The translations under genes were made by a program, and so were the position numbers. DNA of 64,000 nt, from the NCBI GenBank assembly GCA_036937835.1, contig CM072878.1, positions 12,596,001 through 12,660,000 on the forward strand. Direction: 5' to 3'. The DNA is from Pampus argenteus (lineage: Eukaryota; Chordata; Actinopteri; Scombriformes; Stromateidae). A model generated the notes under the pieces. That model saw nothing but the letters and a program-made list of their open reading frames with translations. It made no database searches and had not been told where the DNA came from. Shown piece by piece: positions 1-13,700 of this stretch. Positions within the stretch are counted from its first letter, which is position 1, and every line of letters starts with the position of its first letter.

Positions 1-310
1 TGCTATTATGTAATAATGTCTCTATTGAAGAAAAACTGAGGCTGCATCAGCAATATAAAGTAAAAGTATAATACAATGTTATTGAAATACACATTCTGAA
101 TTGCAGTGGTGTTTTATGTTTTATCCCACAATATACACAATTAAAAGTTGCATTCATATCTCTGGAGAATTAAGCACCTGCAAGCAGGCCCTGTCCCGGT
201 TGATGAGTGACTGACTGGACACATTCATTCAAACGTGCACGATGCAAACAATACGGACAATGTTGTAGCATCTTCATCACACGATCAATTCTCCGTTAAG
301 TTTTACTCAC

Positions 311-317
311 CAGCCAT
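311..317 (-). CDS. Candidate seven-base first coding exon of an unidentified minus-strand gene
   Basis: On the minus strand ATG GCT G (317 to 311) is followed directly by a strong donor, GTGAGTAAAA. It lies at the edge of a CpG-containing, promoter-like stretch. This would encode Met-Ala plus the first base of a third codon, with the rest of the gene beyond the left edge. In human the gene on this side of MAFG is SIRT7, also on the same strand, so position suggests sirt7 or another gene of that block. Two codons cannot identify it. A chance ATG beside a chance donor remains possible. Confidence 0.3.
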
Positions 318-900
318 CGCACCACACCCGGATTATTCGCCTCCTCTTCTCGGGACTGCAAGCTGCAGCGCCGGGGGTCGTCCCTGCGTCTTTCCCCGCT
401 GCTGTGTTCACTTGGTGGTAGTGATGTCCATTTTTGATCATTTTGAAAACTGGTGCTCTACTAGTGCAACTATCCCCACAGTGCTACTTCCTGTATGGAA
501 TGAGATGACGACCGGGGGTATATTATAGTATGCGTGTCTCCTTTCCAGTACAGGACAGCTGTGTTTCTGTGTCAGCAGCGGCAGCAGCAGCAGCAACAGC
601 AGCAACAGCAGCAGCAGTAAAGCGATGCGCCAACGCCTCCTTTACCGGCGACGCAGCGACGCACGACGCCAGCTGCGTCAAGTCAGCCTTAGTGAGCAGA
701 TAAAGTGTGAAGGAAGAGAGCATTAATCATAAAAGCACATGCATCACGTATTTATAGACGCGGATTTTATTGTGAAGAGTCCCAACGTGAAGCTCGTGTC
801 TTGTATGGCTCGCTGGGACGCGCGCTTGACCCAGGTTGAATCGTACGACGTGCCGGTGCGCGCAGCAGACATGTTACATAACAGCGACGCTTTTCCACTG
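318..900 (-). promoter_or_regulatory. CpG-containing promoter-like region at the left edge
   Basis: CpG dinucleotides are concentrated here, for example around 369-381, 622-675 and 819-865, whereas the flanking DNA is AT-rich and CpG-poor. The stretch sits upstream of the candidate minus-strand start exon at 311-317 and contains a CAG/CAA triplet tract at 573-617. I infer promoter plus 5' UTR. I see no clear TATA box and cannot place a transcription start. Confidence 0.4.
573..617 (+). repeat. CAG/CAA triplet tract
   Basis: Fifteen nearly uninterrupted CAG or CAA triplets with one CGG interruption. On the minus strand it reads CTG/TTG and would lie in the putative 5' UTR of the left-edge gene. 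No coding exon can be supported around it. Confidence 0.8.
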
Positions 901-2929
901 TCATGTGACAATATCTGGATTCCCACGGAAATACCAGGCTATTTGCCAAAGCTGTCTTTGATGACACGCCAGTTCGTGATAGGCCTAACATTAACCTCGA
1001 TTTACTGAAAATTAGGTTCGTGTAAGTACAGTCATAGTAATAATAATATTATTATTATTACTATTATTAATAATAATAATAATAATACTATAGAGCCAAT
1101 ACTAATAAATAATTGTTAGGCTATAATAAAACCATTGACATTATATTTCATGTGTATATTTAATAATGCAATAAAATTAAACCCGTAGTAAAGTATAATA
1201 TGTATTGCCTATAATATAAAACATGAGGGAAAAAAGATCACAGCACAATTTGCAGCGATCAGCACCATCACTGCTTATTTTCGAGGCAACACTTGTACAA
1301 GCAGTAAAAATGATACAATCTAATGGCCCTGCAATAAATCCTTATATACTTTATCAATGTTCACTGTGTTCATTCCACCGTAAATCTATTTAATGACGTA
1401 TGCTGTATTACTGTATGCTGAAAGGTGTGTGTGTGTGTGTAATGTTGTGTCCTCTGTGCCTATTGTAGATAAGGGTCTCAGAACTATACACCTATTAGAC
1501 ACAAGTTACAGCTTGTATGAGGTCAACAGAGACTTACTATTGACCCTGGACTAATATTAACACAATGCGTGACTCTTACCAGTCAAAAAACAGGACTACA
1601 AACTCTATTATATAATTTCGATACTTCAACATGTGGGGTGAAATGAATGACTTTTCTGTTTAAAGGTATGCACTGTAAGGGAAATCCTCCTGTGAGCACA
1701 GTATAGCATCATCTTGTGGAAAAGCCCTGCTAAATCACATGGAGCTTTTACACATGAATGCCACCAGAGGGAAACCCAGACCCACATATTGTTTTTAAGG
1801 TGGTGATATTGAATACCCTGGTATGTGTTGTCTCCTTCCTCCAGTTGTCTGGAGTCTTTTATCCGGACAGGAGTGCAGTTAGGTTTTTATTTCTAGGAGG
1901 GCACTGATTAACAAGTCATGGTGTTAGAAATATAAGTTTTCTTGCTTCCTCTCTATGCACCATCATATGATATAAATATCTGCTGATGTGCATAACAACA
2001 AATACACTTTTAGCCCAATGTAGTGTAGTGTGTCTCTCATGTCCTCTGCCATGATGACATTTGCAGAGCGAAGCCCCCTGCCAAGCTTTGGCAGGGCAGA
2101 CGTGGTAAATGAACAGCCTTTGCTGATGGGGATGGCAACATTAATTGTACAGCAAGCTGTGGTCTGAGATCTGGGGCAGGCACCTGCTGCAGAAGTGGGT
2201 GAAGATGAAGAATGCTGTCCTAGATTGCCCACCAGCTCACCTTAACCCAACCAGCCAAATTAATCAACTCTTCAGAGGCCATCCGGTTGTCTGGGGCAGG
2301 CAACCGAGGAGGGAGAGGAGCTTGTTTTAAGGCACAGGTCACATAGACCTGTAAGAGCCTCTTCCATTTAAAGGGAAGCAAAGAATACGAAGCTGTAATG
2401 GTGCTGAGGCACTGGGGTTTAAACTTGCCCTGCAGGATGGTGTGGTAAGATGTAGCTCGTCTTCAGCCATCTGTCTCTTTGTCTCCGCATGTTCTCTCAT
2501 GAGATGTGTTTTGAATGTGCTGGGGTTGAAACGCTGCTGAGGAGGGTGATGTTTGATGAGGTGCGCTGAGACAGAGGGGGCTTATAGGAGCCCCAGAGGG
2601 AGCAGAGATGACTAACTCACTACTCCTCCTAATCTAGGACAAGCACACCTAGACATCCTTCATGACTCTAATGTTTTACTCGTGTCGGGCCAAAAATATG
2701 TCCACTGAGGTTAGGCAAAGTGGGTCACCCAACAGCTTTTTTTGGATCACAGAAAAAGAAATTGTGCCATCTAAATGATCGCTGTCTTCTAAAACCCACC
2801 CTGGACGGTGAAAAGCCTTCCCCGCCAGTTTATTTTTACAAGTATCAAACTGGGTCAATGACGCCACAGAATATGACAAAAACCCAATTTTGACACAGTG
2901 GTAGTGCTTATAAGCCTTTTTCAAAACAT
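901..2929. other. Intergenic stretch, no gene recognised
   Basis: AT-rich DNA between the left-edge promoter and the probable 3' end of mafg. It holds an ATT/TAA palindrome near 1035-1087, a short GT run near 1425-1440, and a repeated 13-mer (TCTGGGGCAGGCA at about 2168 and 2289). Short open frames on both strands show no recognisable protein and no splice context. Confidence 0.6.
1035..1087. repeat. AT triplet repeat forming a palindrome
   Basis: TAA/ATT triplets switch orientation, so ATAGTAATAATAAT is followed by its reverse complement (one triplet longer), then a second run of ATTAT and TAATAA triplets. The sequence can fold into an AT-only hairpin. Confidence 0.8.
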
Positions 2930-2935
2930 TTTATT
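2930..2935 (-). terminator. mafg: Candidate mafg polyadenylation signal AATAAA
   Basis: TTTATT on the plus strand reads AATAAA on the minus strand. It is followed downstream by a mixed sequence with no gene until the left-edge promoter. It was chosen because it fits a 4 kb 3' UTR; other AATAAA copies nearer the stop codon could be used. Confidence 0.35.
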
Positions 2936-4964
2936 GGTCTTATAGAAAATAAAGTAAGCTGTATCAACAAACATACAATATATACATCAATAACTTAGAC
3001 ACCTCAGAGAATCACGTTTAAATCCACAGTTGTTACTGTATATATGAATACATAGTACTTATCTACAGATTGCAAAAGTACAATAATTTAATTTATAAAT
3101 AGTTACAATTAACTATTGTCTGTTTTCATACAAAGTACTGCAATATTTTATTACAACCCATACAGAAAACTAACAAAAACAGATTAATAACTTTGTATTA
3201 CTCGCTTTAGTCAGATTTTTATACCTTTGAAACACAGACCCACTCCATGGAGGAAGAGGAAGAAACCTGCACAGTCAACTGTTTACAAAGCATAATTTCA
3301 TGAAAAAAGCCAATGTCTTGAGAACTATTAAATTGAACTGCCACACAAGTGCTGTTATTTATCCCCTCTAACATGTTGCTTGTAAAAACAACAACAACAA
3401 CAACAAAAAACAAACAGAAAAAAAGCTATAACTAATTAAAAATTAAATCTGCAGAACAAATTACAGTGTAAGATCAATTTCAAATACACACTTAACACAT
3501 AATGAGAACAGAAACGCTGTGGATGGTGCTACAGCAAACAACGAGCATTAATGACTGGTGTAGCAGCAGAGGAACCTCAATCACACAAACACGCGCACAA
3601 ACAGCAAACAGGCATACAAAAGAAGAAGAAGAAGAAAATAAAAAAGAGATATTGCAAGTGGCCCTTGTGACAGAATCTATTGTAGCATCAATCTCTAACA
3701 TTTATATAGTAATATCTTTAAGTCAGATATTAAAGTCCCATTTATAGAGTCGGAAATTCAGCTAATTTAAGACCAGAGTAATTAGTGAATAAGGCTTGAG
3801 TGCAACTGTCTTTTGATTACTTTCCAACATTGTACACTATTACAGTTTTAACATGCCAGCTACTATAAACAAGGACCAATTGCTCTTTCATTTAGGGATG
3901 CAAAATATGAGGGCAAAAGAAAAACACACACAAACACAAAAAAAAACTACAAAAACAGCAATAATTATTAAATGACAGACCATAGTCACTTTGACAATAT
4001 TGATTACTCTTACATCTACTCTTTCACACCTTTCCACTGAGTTGCATATTAAGGGTCACTTTTTCACAATGGTCATTAATACCTACTGTAGCTACATACT
4101 ATACACCTGTATGTGTGAGAAAGAGAGAGTCATCATCTCTAGCGGAGATTGAGAGATTGGTCGACGGTGCCACTCGAACACCTTAAAAAGACACTTGACA
4201 CGAAAAAAGATTCACTCCACAAGACTGCCACAGCAATAAGGACGCCAACATCAATACTGGGCTATGTCAAGAGTCAGATATATATTTTTCCCACAGTTAA
4301 CCAGTCAATGTAAGATAGCTAAGCGTGTTGACAAAGTGAGGATATAGGATACTTGAACAAAGACAGTATAACAAGCACCCAGGTGTCTGGCATGGAGTTT
4401 TGCTGAGGCGTAGTTTTGAGAGTGACTGTCGATTAACACTATAAAACATTCTGACCAGCAGGAGATCTGGATGAAGTGCATTCTGTTAATGTCATCACAC
4501 GACTACTTTCACCTTGAGGTGTAAAACTGCTTCACTGTTAAATTCCTTTTAGAGGACCAGGAGAGTGATGCAACACTTGGCACAGAGGAAGCGCTGCTGC
4601 TGGCAGCTGTTGTTGATTGTAATTCTACGTGGTCGTGCTGCATCTCTTTCCCGAGTGTGGATTGAAGCCCTTTATGACATGTTTATTATATAAAAAAAAC
4701 AAAAAACAAAAAAGAAAAAAAAAAAAGAAAAAATGAACAGAGCTGCCATCCCTGCCTCTCATCTTGAATGGTTTGTTCATTTTTCGAGTGACCTGTTTTG
4801 TCCTGAGCAAAACAAGCCGGAGCTTAGTGCATACAAACCCTCAGCCAAACCCTACCACATTTAATCTAACAATCTGAAGACAGCAGGTAAATTCACACAC
4901 GTGATGCTGCACCATTTGGCGGTTACCCTTTAAGAGTTACAAGTCTTGAGAAACTTCAAGATGA

Positions 4965-4988
4965 TTTTTTTTTTTTTTTTTTTTTTTT
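4965..4988. repeat. T24 homopolymer
   Basis: Twenty-four consecutive T on the plus strand, inside the probable mafg 3' UTR, hence an internal A24 in the mRNA. It could prime oligo-dT internally and create a false 3' end in cDNA data. Confidence 0.9.
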
Positions 4989-6960
4989 GGGAGGGTGGGT
5001 GGTGCGGGTGTTAAAGTGTTATGTTAACCTTATATTTAATTTAGTCTGTCAAAAGTGACATTTGAAGGGTTATTCATTTATATTCCTGTGATCTAATTCA
5101 GACCAATTAAGTGGCTGCAATGAATATGATAATGAAATCTTTCCAACAATGAAGTCGTGTTACTTTCAGGTTACAGAGGATGTATTTAGAGGGCATCCAG
5201 CACCAGGTGCAACCATTATTTAGGTTCTGCAATGACAGTATCAGTTTGGGCTTCAAGGAAAAAGGAAAAGTCTTTTAAAAACTCGTGTTCAGTTGCTTTA
5301 CAAAATACCCAAACACCATTTCAACCAATTCTGTCGTACATGGCTCAATGTGGTAAACTCTTAATGACAATATGATTTGTAACTAACACCAAGGAAGCGG
5401 AGGATATCACAGATGCCAATACGCACAAAGACAATTGACCTTGTTTACACCACCTAGTTTAGCTCTACAGATTTGTTTTAAATAGCACAGCATTGACATC
5501 TATACAGTGAACGACACTGCCAACTTGTCACTTACACATCACATCACGCGCTACCCCACAGTACGCGCCTAGTCACTAGAAAAAGCTATCAGACTTCAAT
5601 AGTAAGCCACTTTTGGTACAATTGCAAAAAAGATTTCACAGGATTTTTTTTTTTTTTGTTTGTTTTCTTTTTCTGTATTTCTATAAACAATGGAAGGTAA
5701 TCTACCTAGTAATAAAAACCAAGAACTCAACATTAGACAAAGTTTTCTACACCTTAACAATTCAAACAGTAAAGCTTGTGTAAAGATTTTCTTTTGGAAA
5801 TATCTGACGGCCCTGTCGACAAGTAATTACAAAAAATGCAATATATATCTTTTAAACAAAACTTGAACATATTTTCTCTATGAGCAAAAATTATGTTTTC
5901 AAAATGTTTGTGGTTCACACTGTCCCCACAAAACACGAGGATATTACTGTAATAACATTCAGGTTTTCAGATATTGTAGAAGAATCTTGTCATATTGGAA
6001 TGGCACTCAGCTCTGGAACCATATCATTAAGAACAGCTGATCACGTTTAACATTTTCATTTACCATAAATATGCAAGACCTCTTTGTATTTTCAGTGCAT
6101 ACATATATTATTGCATCTACCAGTCATGTTGATAATGACAAGTCCATTAAAGCCCGTCACAGATTCATAAACAGAAATTAATGCTAGATTTGGGAGCATT
6201 ATTTCATGCTTATATTCTTGACAGACGGCCAACAAAATCACAAATTGGACTAATTTACAAGTTTTGGGTTAGTCAGGCTGTTTTAAAGACATCTGTTGCA
6301 TCCACGCCAAGAGTTTGTGACCATGTGTTGTTTACCCCATTTTAGTCAGTGCATAATAACAAGCAAAGGGGTTCAAAGTAAGATATGTGCTGGCTCTGTC
6401 CTTTGTTATGTTGTTGAATAGGCAAGGAGTGGTGTTTAGGATCTATCCGTTTACTGGTTGTGATCAGTTGTGAAAACTACAAACATGTCGATTCTTAGGA
6501 CGGAATATTCTTAAGAACTAAGTCTTAAAGAAAACAACAACAACAACAACAACAACGACCAATTAACAGTCTGACTCGATGACATTAATCATTAGTCTCA
6601 GTAATTAGAAAAACACTTAACCATTATATTTTTGCCATCTTGAACATCTTCTTACTACAGCTGGCTTTTTTTAATGAAATATTTCAGTATTGCCAATGTG
6701 TCGTCATTCTTTGATAAGCAACCGCGTAATCCTAAAGCACACAACTCGATCACGTGTGCCGCCGTGAAAGCACAACGTGTCTGTTGACAGCTACAGACTG
6801 CTCAGACTCCAGCACTACTTCAAGGGTGAATTTGGGAGAAGCATATTGTTAGTGTTAGTGCCATGGGGTGAAACTGAGATTTTACACAGGTAATCCTGTG
6901 CCATGTTACAATGCACTGACTAGTTTAGGCTTGAAAATCTTCATCCCATCCTTTCTGCTA

Positions 6961-7536
6961 CTACGACCTAGCGTCCGTTTTGGATTTGACGATGGTGATG
7001 ACGCTGGTTGCAGCTACTTTACCAGGGATAAGGGGCCCTATGACGGAGGCCATGGGTCCCCTCGCAGAGGTGACGGGGTTGCGGGCCACAGTCCTGGCAA
7101 AGCTCTGGAGGGCCTCGTACTTTGAACGAAGAGCATCCAACTCCACCTTCATGCTGGCGTTCTCTGTGGCTAGCTTGTCCACTTCCTGCTGTAGCTGAGC
7201 CTTTTGCTTCTCCAACTCCTCTTTCTGGGTGACACGCTTCACCCGACAGCTGGCAGCATAGCCCCGGTTCTTCAGGGTACGCCGCCGCTGCTTCAGCTGC
7301 AGGATTTCCTCCTTTGTCAGGCCCCGTAGATGCTGGTTGAGCTCCCGCACCGACATCGTCACCAGTTCGTCATCCGTCAGGCTGGTGCCATTTTCCCCTG
7401 GCTCCCGCTTCACCTGGGGATGTGGAGCTAGTTAGTGTGGATACTTATATTAACACGGCATACTTCACTCTTTTACAAAGTAACATCTGTGTCTATCTAC
7501 CTTCAAGGCCTTGTTTCCCTTGTTTGTGGTAGTCAT
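6961..7536 (-). CDS. mafg: MafG, small Maf bZIP transcription factor
   Basis: Small Maf proteins bind Maf recognition and antioxidant response elements as homodimers or with CNC partners such as Nrf2, Nfe2 and Bach, and lack a transactivation domain. Two coding exons are seen: 7501-7536 (MTTTNKGNKALK) and 6961-7413 (from Val13 to stop TAG), joined by a phase-0 GT-AG intron. The product is 162 aa, the same length as human MAFG as I recall it. In order it has a SUMO motif VKRE (13-16, Lys14), the extended homology region (about 24-52), a basic region with RRRTLKNRGYAASCR (55-69), a leucine zipper (about 75-118), and the MafG-type tail ending KSKTDARS. The first coding exon runs to an acceptor at 7574-7576, so 37 nt of 5' UTR precede ATG. 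Teleosts often keep two copies (mafga, mafgb), and I cannot say which this is. Confidence 0.96.
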
Positions 7537-10393
7537 GCCACGAGAGCCGCGTCCACCTGTACTGCCGGTTGGTCTGTAAAAAAGAAAAGTCACCATCAGT
7601 GTATAAAACATTAGCACCAGAAAAAGCTTAGAGGAGCCGTTAAAGGGAAATTTTCCATGAAATACACAAGAATACATTTTACAGCATAGACAATGCAAAA
7701 AAAGTGGGTCAAGGACTTCAGACCTCCTTGTAAGTGATGCCAAGCCTGTTCAGCAACTGGTACCTGAAATATTACTGCACCTGTCACTATGAACAAATTA
7801 GTGGTATGCATTTCCCCCACTAACATAGGCAACACAGGTTGGGTTGATATACACAATCCAGTGGCAAGTGCTTTAAAGATCTCTTGACTTGACTTGTGCA
7901 CAGCATTTAAACTGCAGAGTGGGGAATCAGAAGGAGCATGACATTTAGTTGGCTGGCAGCAATTCACAACAATTTCTTGGAAAACAGAACTCAAGAGAAG
8001 TCACTTCTGTTAAGTGCAGCCTCTCAGGGGAAAAAAAAACAGCAGAGGACGCGGATGGACTGAAAAAGACCCGAGTCTTTCTATTGAACATACACCCTCA
8101 GCTAAAATACAATCAAAAAAATGGACACGGGGCAGGCTTTCATCTACTGTATGAGCTATCCAGTCACACATATCTAGATTTGGCCGGTGTGTGACTATAA
8201 TCCCATAAATCAATGAAAAGGGGATATGCTGCAACTACTGCAGAGCTTCATTCGGAATAACAGGGCTGCAATGCAGTTTATTCTTTCATGTCAGAACTGA
8301 GGGAACACCAAGAGAAGCTGTGCAGGCGAGAAATCTAACCTACTGGTGTTAAGACAGATGGAAAGGTTGGGTGCCTTCCACCCTGTGAGCTCTGTCACAG
8401 GATAAGAAACACACACACACACATGCACACGGTTGTGGCCCTGGGTGCTTTACACCACACACAGTAAATGCTGTGTCAGCGACACAGGCACCCACCACAG
8501 TCAGCCCAGCCAGCACATTGCCTCGGTAAGCTGATTTACACAGCCCAGTAGTGTGTGTTTGCACTGAGCACATAAACAAATGCATGTGGGCTCCTGCAAC
8601 GTTTTTTGCATCAAAACACAAAACAAAATAATCACAAAAAAGAACTACCTTCATCGTGTGCATGTGTTTATAGCCTACACGCCCACTAAAATAGTCATCA
8701 TGTATATGTATGATGTGTGCAGAGAAGCTCAGTGAGGGAAGAAAGGGAGAAAAAAAAGAAACAGATGAGTTGTCGCTCTGAAGTGCACTAAGATTGGCCA
8801 GGATATTTCCATGGTAACAAAAAGGGGTTCTACAGGTGGACCGGTCACCTGAGCCAAACAGGGAAAGACAGACGCTTGTTAAAAATGACCTGAATACGAC
8901 ACTATCACACAGGGTGGGGACATAACATGGAGGTCAGATTGTGACTTGCATTCTTGATGCTTTTCACTTCAAAAAGTCCTCTGGCTCTTCATAAAACTGC
9001 AATGTTTCCCTGTGTTGCAGATGTTCATATTAAAAAAGCTTTTCACGTTGTGTAGAGGACCTTTTAAACGTGATACTTTCATCCCTGTTGGGCTGGCTAT
9101 GAATAGCTGACTGATAGTAACACCTACCTTTCACTGGCCTTTGTGGTGACTCATTTCCAGTAAGCATTTGGACCACAGATGCAAAACATAATGGGATAAT
9201 GGTCTGCCTGATGAAGCACAGATAATGGACAAATAGACAGGAAAGTACTCTACTAATAGCTACTGGGATCAGAGTAGAAAAAAAAAGGGCTTCTTCTTCC
9301 AAATTTCATGTAAGCATATCATTTTTCCCCCTTGGTAGCCTAGACCCAACATTGTTTATAAACCACTTGGAATCTTTAAAATGCAGGGAGAGATGGCACA
9401 TTATCCAGGTTGAGGAGGCGTATTCTGTCACACAGCTGTGTAGGGTAACATAGTAGGCATGGCTTGGCACGCTGAATGCTCACCATATGACACTGTGGAA
9501 GGATTGCACCCAGGCTGCAACCCTCCAGCACAGGCTGCTGCCAACAGACGGCTACCAATGACAGGGCATGGCAGCACAACACAGACAAGGTCCAATGCAC
9601 AGCTGCTCCCTTTCACTACCAGACATGTCATACCTCACCGAGACAAAGAAGCATGGTCACACAGACACAGAAAGAGGCGAGGAATAGAAAAAACACACAC
9701 CTATAATTTCAGAGAAATGTGACAAGGAAATTTTAGACTTCCTGCACAGATTTGATTGCAGTTGAATACCGTTGTGTTTGACAAGTTCACTCTCTTAACA
9801 GTCGTAATTGAGGACAGTAGACACCAACCAATGTCTTACTTGTGTGCATGTATTAAGCTACTTGCTATTATTTCAGGTCTTTTGTCTGTTCCCAGCAAAG
9901 AGAGCAGGTGGAGAAAGCTGCAGCTCACAGCACAGTGGCAGCGGAGGTAGGGAGCAAGCGTGGGGACACAAACGTCTTTAGTAGGTGCTTGCTGAATTTT
10001 TATGAATCGCCTGGAAGAACGCTGACAAATCAGAGCTGATTGCTTGTCGAGGAGAGACATCACACCCACAGGAAATAGAAAACGCTGAGTGTGGTCACCC
10101 AGAGAAAGGGAAGGAGGGGATGGTGAGAAAGACTGACAGAGAAAGAGCAAGCAGCCCTGTGAAAAATGCACTCTCAACACATTTAGAGGAGCTTGAGAAG
10201 AACAGGTTGAGGGAGAAAAAAAAAAAAATACTGATCTCAGCAAGGACCAACACCAAGGTGCCAATTAGGAAGTTGTGAAGTTGAACTAACACGATGAGAG
10301 CAACGCAGCCAACCTTCAAAACCTATCTGTGTTCATCTAAATCTATAGACAGCAGCTCGTAAGAGGTGGGGTTGGCTTAGGTTGAGGCTCAAA

Positions 10394-10777
10394 GGGTGGG
10401 GTGGGGGGGGGGCTCTGGTGGGATAAATGCTGATGTGACATGATAGGTCAGGCCTTGAGCCCGTGTCATGCTTTAATGATCTCATCCCCTCCACAGGATC
10501 TCTCCAGGGGGGCTGCCAAGGATGGACACATTAGCCAGGGGACCCTTTGTTAAGGGGAAACCGAGGCTACAGCATCCGCACACACCGCGTCCTCTGATGA
10601 ATATTTATCACTGTCGTACCCTGCCTAAGGTGGGGGTGGGAGACAGGGGTGGGGGTGGGAAGCTGAATAAAGATGCTCAGGAGGTGATTCTTCAAGGATA
10701 CATCCAACGCTCTTCCATCAATGGCTGTCTCAAAATGGCGGTAGGCTGGTGGGGGCGGCAATGGGGGGGAGGGGGTG
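10394..10777 (+). repeat. G-rich, quadruplex-prone block in mafg intron
   Basis: Three G-run clusters occur on the plus strand at 10394-10412, 10632-10659 and 10747-10777. The middle one has more than four runs of three or more G separated by short loops, which fits the usual G-quadruplex pattern. mafg is transcribed from the other strand, so these G-runs lie on its template strand. Confidence 0.6.
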
Positions 10778-13700
10778 GATTTCTGGTACTGGAGGTGGCA
10801 CGCATGGTGGTTCAGGGCTACAGGGAGAGCCAGCTCCACTTGACAGCAGTGTAACAAGATTATCAGGGCCATAAGAGCAAACAAAAACCCCAGCAACCTG
10901 CCTCAGAATCCAGATTACGACAGCGCCTGCTCTCTGAATACTAAACATGGCTGGGGAGGACTAACGGGACGCAGGCTTTACGGAGAGAGGGCTGTATATC
11001 CTGTAACTAATCACATGCACATGTATCCAAACACAGACAGACAGATTACCAAAACCACACCAGCACATAGAAATTTAACTCGTCACGATCAATTCCTGAA
11101 AAGAAGTGTCAGAGCACTTGGCACGGGCAGCTTGCTAATGAAGTGAATAAAACTCGACAGTGGAGGTTGCATGCTGATGAAAGACTGTTTTCAGGAAAGC
11201 ACAGAGCAGCATCCAACAATAGCAATTCAGTTATGTGAAACTAACAGCTGAATAACATCTCGCACCAAACAATGCATTTCATTCCACGAGAGAAGACACA
11301 ATGTGCGATTCATTTTACTCTCGTGCCTAGTTTAAAATTTCTTTCCTCTGATGATGGACCGGTTTAACACCAATTTCAACTCATTGTCTCTTCAAAAACC
11401 CGCACATGTTAGAAGATTAACACAACACAAAGAGACCTGGATGTGAAGCCAGTATGATCACCTATTCAATTTCCCTGATCAATAATGTATGAGACTTGTA
11501 GCCTCTCGCTCCATTATCACAGACTTTCCACAGGAAATAGAAGGTTGATAACCACAAAGATGCAGATGATCAGATAAGTGTGTAAAAAAATTAAATGTCA
11601 GCACTTTTCTATTATGCATTGGCTCACTAATTTATATTTTGTGCTTATTTGTTGTCTTGTCCACTCTCTGTTCTCAGGGTTGAGATGCTTAATGCAACCT
11701 GCCAACATTATCACCCATTTTCAACACTTCATGGCTGATCAGAGCCACTACTTTTATTCCCTCCCTTCCAATTCTGAGTTGAACAGATCGCCTAGATATT
11801 CAGATCTAATCATGCCTCCCTTCACCTGAGTGAAGTCAATTATAAAGCAAGCTGCATGTGTCGGGCGCCTTTTAACTGCAAATTAAAAATCAGACTCCTC
11901 TGATAGCTCTGGAAGAGTTAGTGGAAGACTGGTGTAAACTTGTGTATGGAGACAACAGTGTGTGCGCGCGTGTGTGTGTGTGTGAAAGAGAGAAAGGTAC
12001 GATGGGAAGAGGGGAGGGAAGCTATTAACTACTAAGTATTCAGAGCGTGAAATAAGAGTGACAAAAAGAGGGAGAGGGGAAATCATTCAGCAGCTTTCAG
12101 AGGGAAATGTGATATGCTTGTAGTAGAGGGGAAATACTAAGCCAATACTTTTGACCAGCGTAGGTTTAAGGCAATGCTAAAATAGCAGCAAACCAAAATC
12201 TTTTGGAAACACTGACCCTTAGAATAATTACAGTGCGACTATAATTAAAGGCCTAAATGGTTGTACAGCCTGTACATCTTCCTGATATTGCTCTGGTCTG
12301 CAGGCATGCTAGATGAACAGACGGATGCTTGATACAACATTCAACAGAGAAACATCGTAATGTTCAGTAAAGACATAAAAGAGATCTGATAAACTGAGAT
12401 TGATATGTCATCCAAGAATTTTGTGACTCTTGATATGTGCCCCTTTATCCACTTAAATGGAGGTTTGAAAGATGGGTACTATATTGCTACCTGCTGCATA
12501 AAACAGCATAATTTAAGACGATATGAGCAGCTTTGGTATCCTACTTATTTCATGTTTTTTTTAAAGCATTGCATTTTAACTAAGACCAGAGTAGATGGTA
12601 ATACAATACAGTCCTTGATTTTTTTTGGATAGTTGCAATCTAGCAATTACTTTAATGCTTTTATTTAGATGCATTTACATTTTAAGTGGCAAAATGCTAA
12701 ATAAGTACAATGACTATAAACAAAGATTAGAGTTGCGTTTCAGGATTGAATCCAACAGTTTTATGATACTGATGATAGTTCTGCTACGCTTGTCAAAAGA
12801 TTGGCTATTTATTTGCCGATTTAGCTCTATTTGATATGAATCCAGAAGTGTGAAATACACTCAATATTGTAAAATATTGTGTAATATGTAGTCTTCTGGT
12901 GCACAACTTTCCTTTTAAAAAATATATATAATAGACCCTGGCTCTAAAAAAAGTCACATTTGAAACCTAGTAGGTTATACCATGCAGAGGAGCATGTGGC
13001 ACATGCATGTCTGTAATTTACATGTAGTTCATGTGGTTTAAAGTGAAAACATGAATCATCACCCTCAAGGGATTTTATATTCTCTTCACTGATAATGTTA
13101 GTCTTGGGTTAGACTGGTTTGCAACAGCCAATGTTTCGATACAGAATCTATTTCCAAGCTCAGCAGCTACTGTTTACTGTTGGAGCTGCTCTGTTAGTAT
13201 AAGCAGGAGCGGAGACTTCATTGGCCTTCCACTGAATCTGCCTGGAGGATTTGATTAAACAGGAAGGGAATAGCTCCTGATACTTCGGCCTTGCACTGGC
13301 AGAGGAAGTAAGGGTTGCAGGCAACCCACACACTGGCAAAATATCCAGGAGCTTTACTATTCTGGTTGCATACATATTAAATGCATATTGTATTGACCTA
13401 ACAGCTACAACACAGCCTTTGCAGCACACAGGCTAAGATAGAGCAGTTCAACATATTGTAATATATTTCTAAGTGAAATAACAGTGAAATCAATTATCTT
13501 AAATTAAAAAACAATGTTATTAATATCATGTTTAATATCTAATATCTTTCACAAAGATCTTTGTTTCTAATACAGTGAGTTAGCAGAGTTATTACCTGAA
13601 AGTAACAAAGATGCTAATTTCTATTAATAACACTGTCACCGCTCAGTTCAAATTATGCCAAGTGATTGATGATGTCTGCCTACAGGATATTTGATGGAGC

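Larger units (their letters stand above)
2930..6960 (-). other. mafg: Probable mafg 3' UTR
   Basis: About 4 kb of AT-rich minus-strand sequence from the mafg stop codon to an AATAAA signal at 2930-2935, with no competing gene. Long 3' UTRs are usual for small Maf genes. It contains a plus-strand T24 run at 4965-4988 (A24 in the transcript), AAC triplets at about 3388-3406 and CAA triplets at about 6533-6557. The true end needs transcript data, and earlier polyadenylation sites are possible. Confidence 0.5.

Noticed and set aside
739..1008. 89-codon plus-strand frame next to the left-edge promoter
   Set aside because: No recognisable protein, and frames open in several registers because of the CpG-rich composition.
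3388..6557. AAC/CAA arrays considered as CRISPR-like or phased repeats
   Set aside because: They are simple trinucleotide microsatellites without spacers, in a eukaryotic 3' UTR.
7611..7994. 127-codon minus-strand frame just upstream of the mafg start exon
   Set aside because: It lies in the leader intron, matches nothing known and is bounded by no splice sites.
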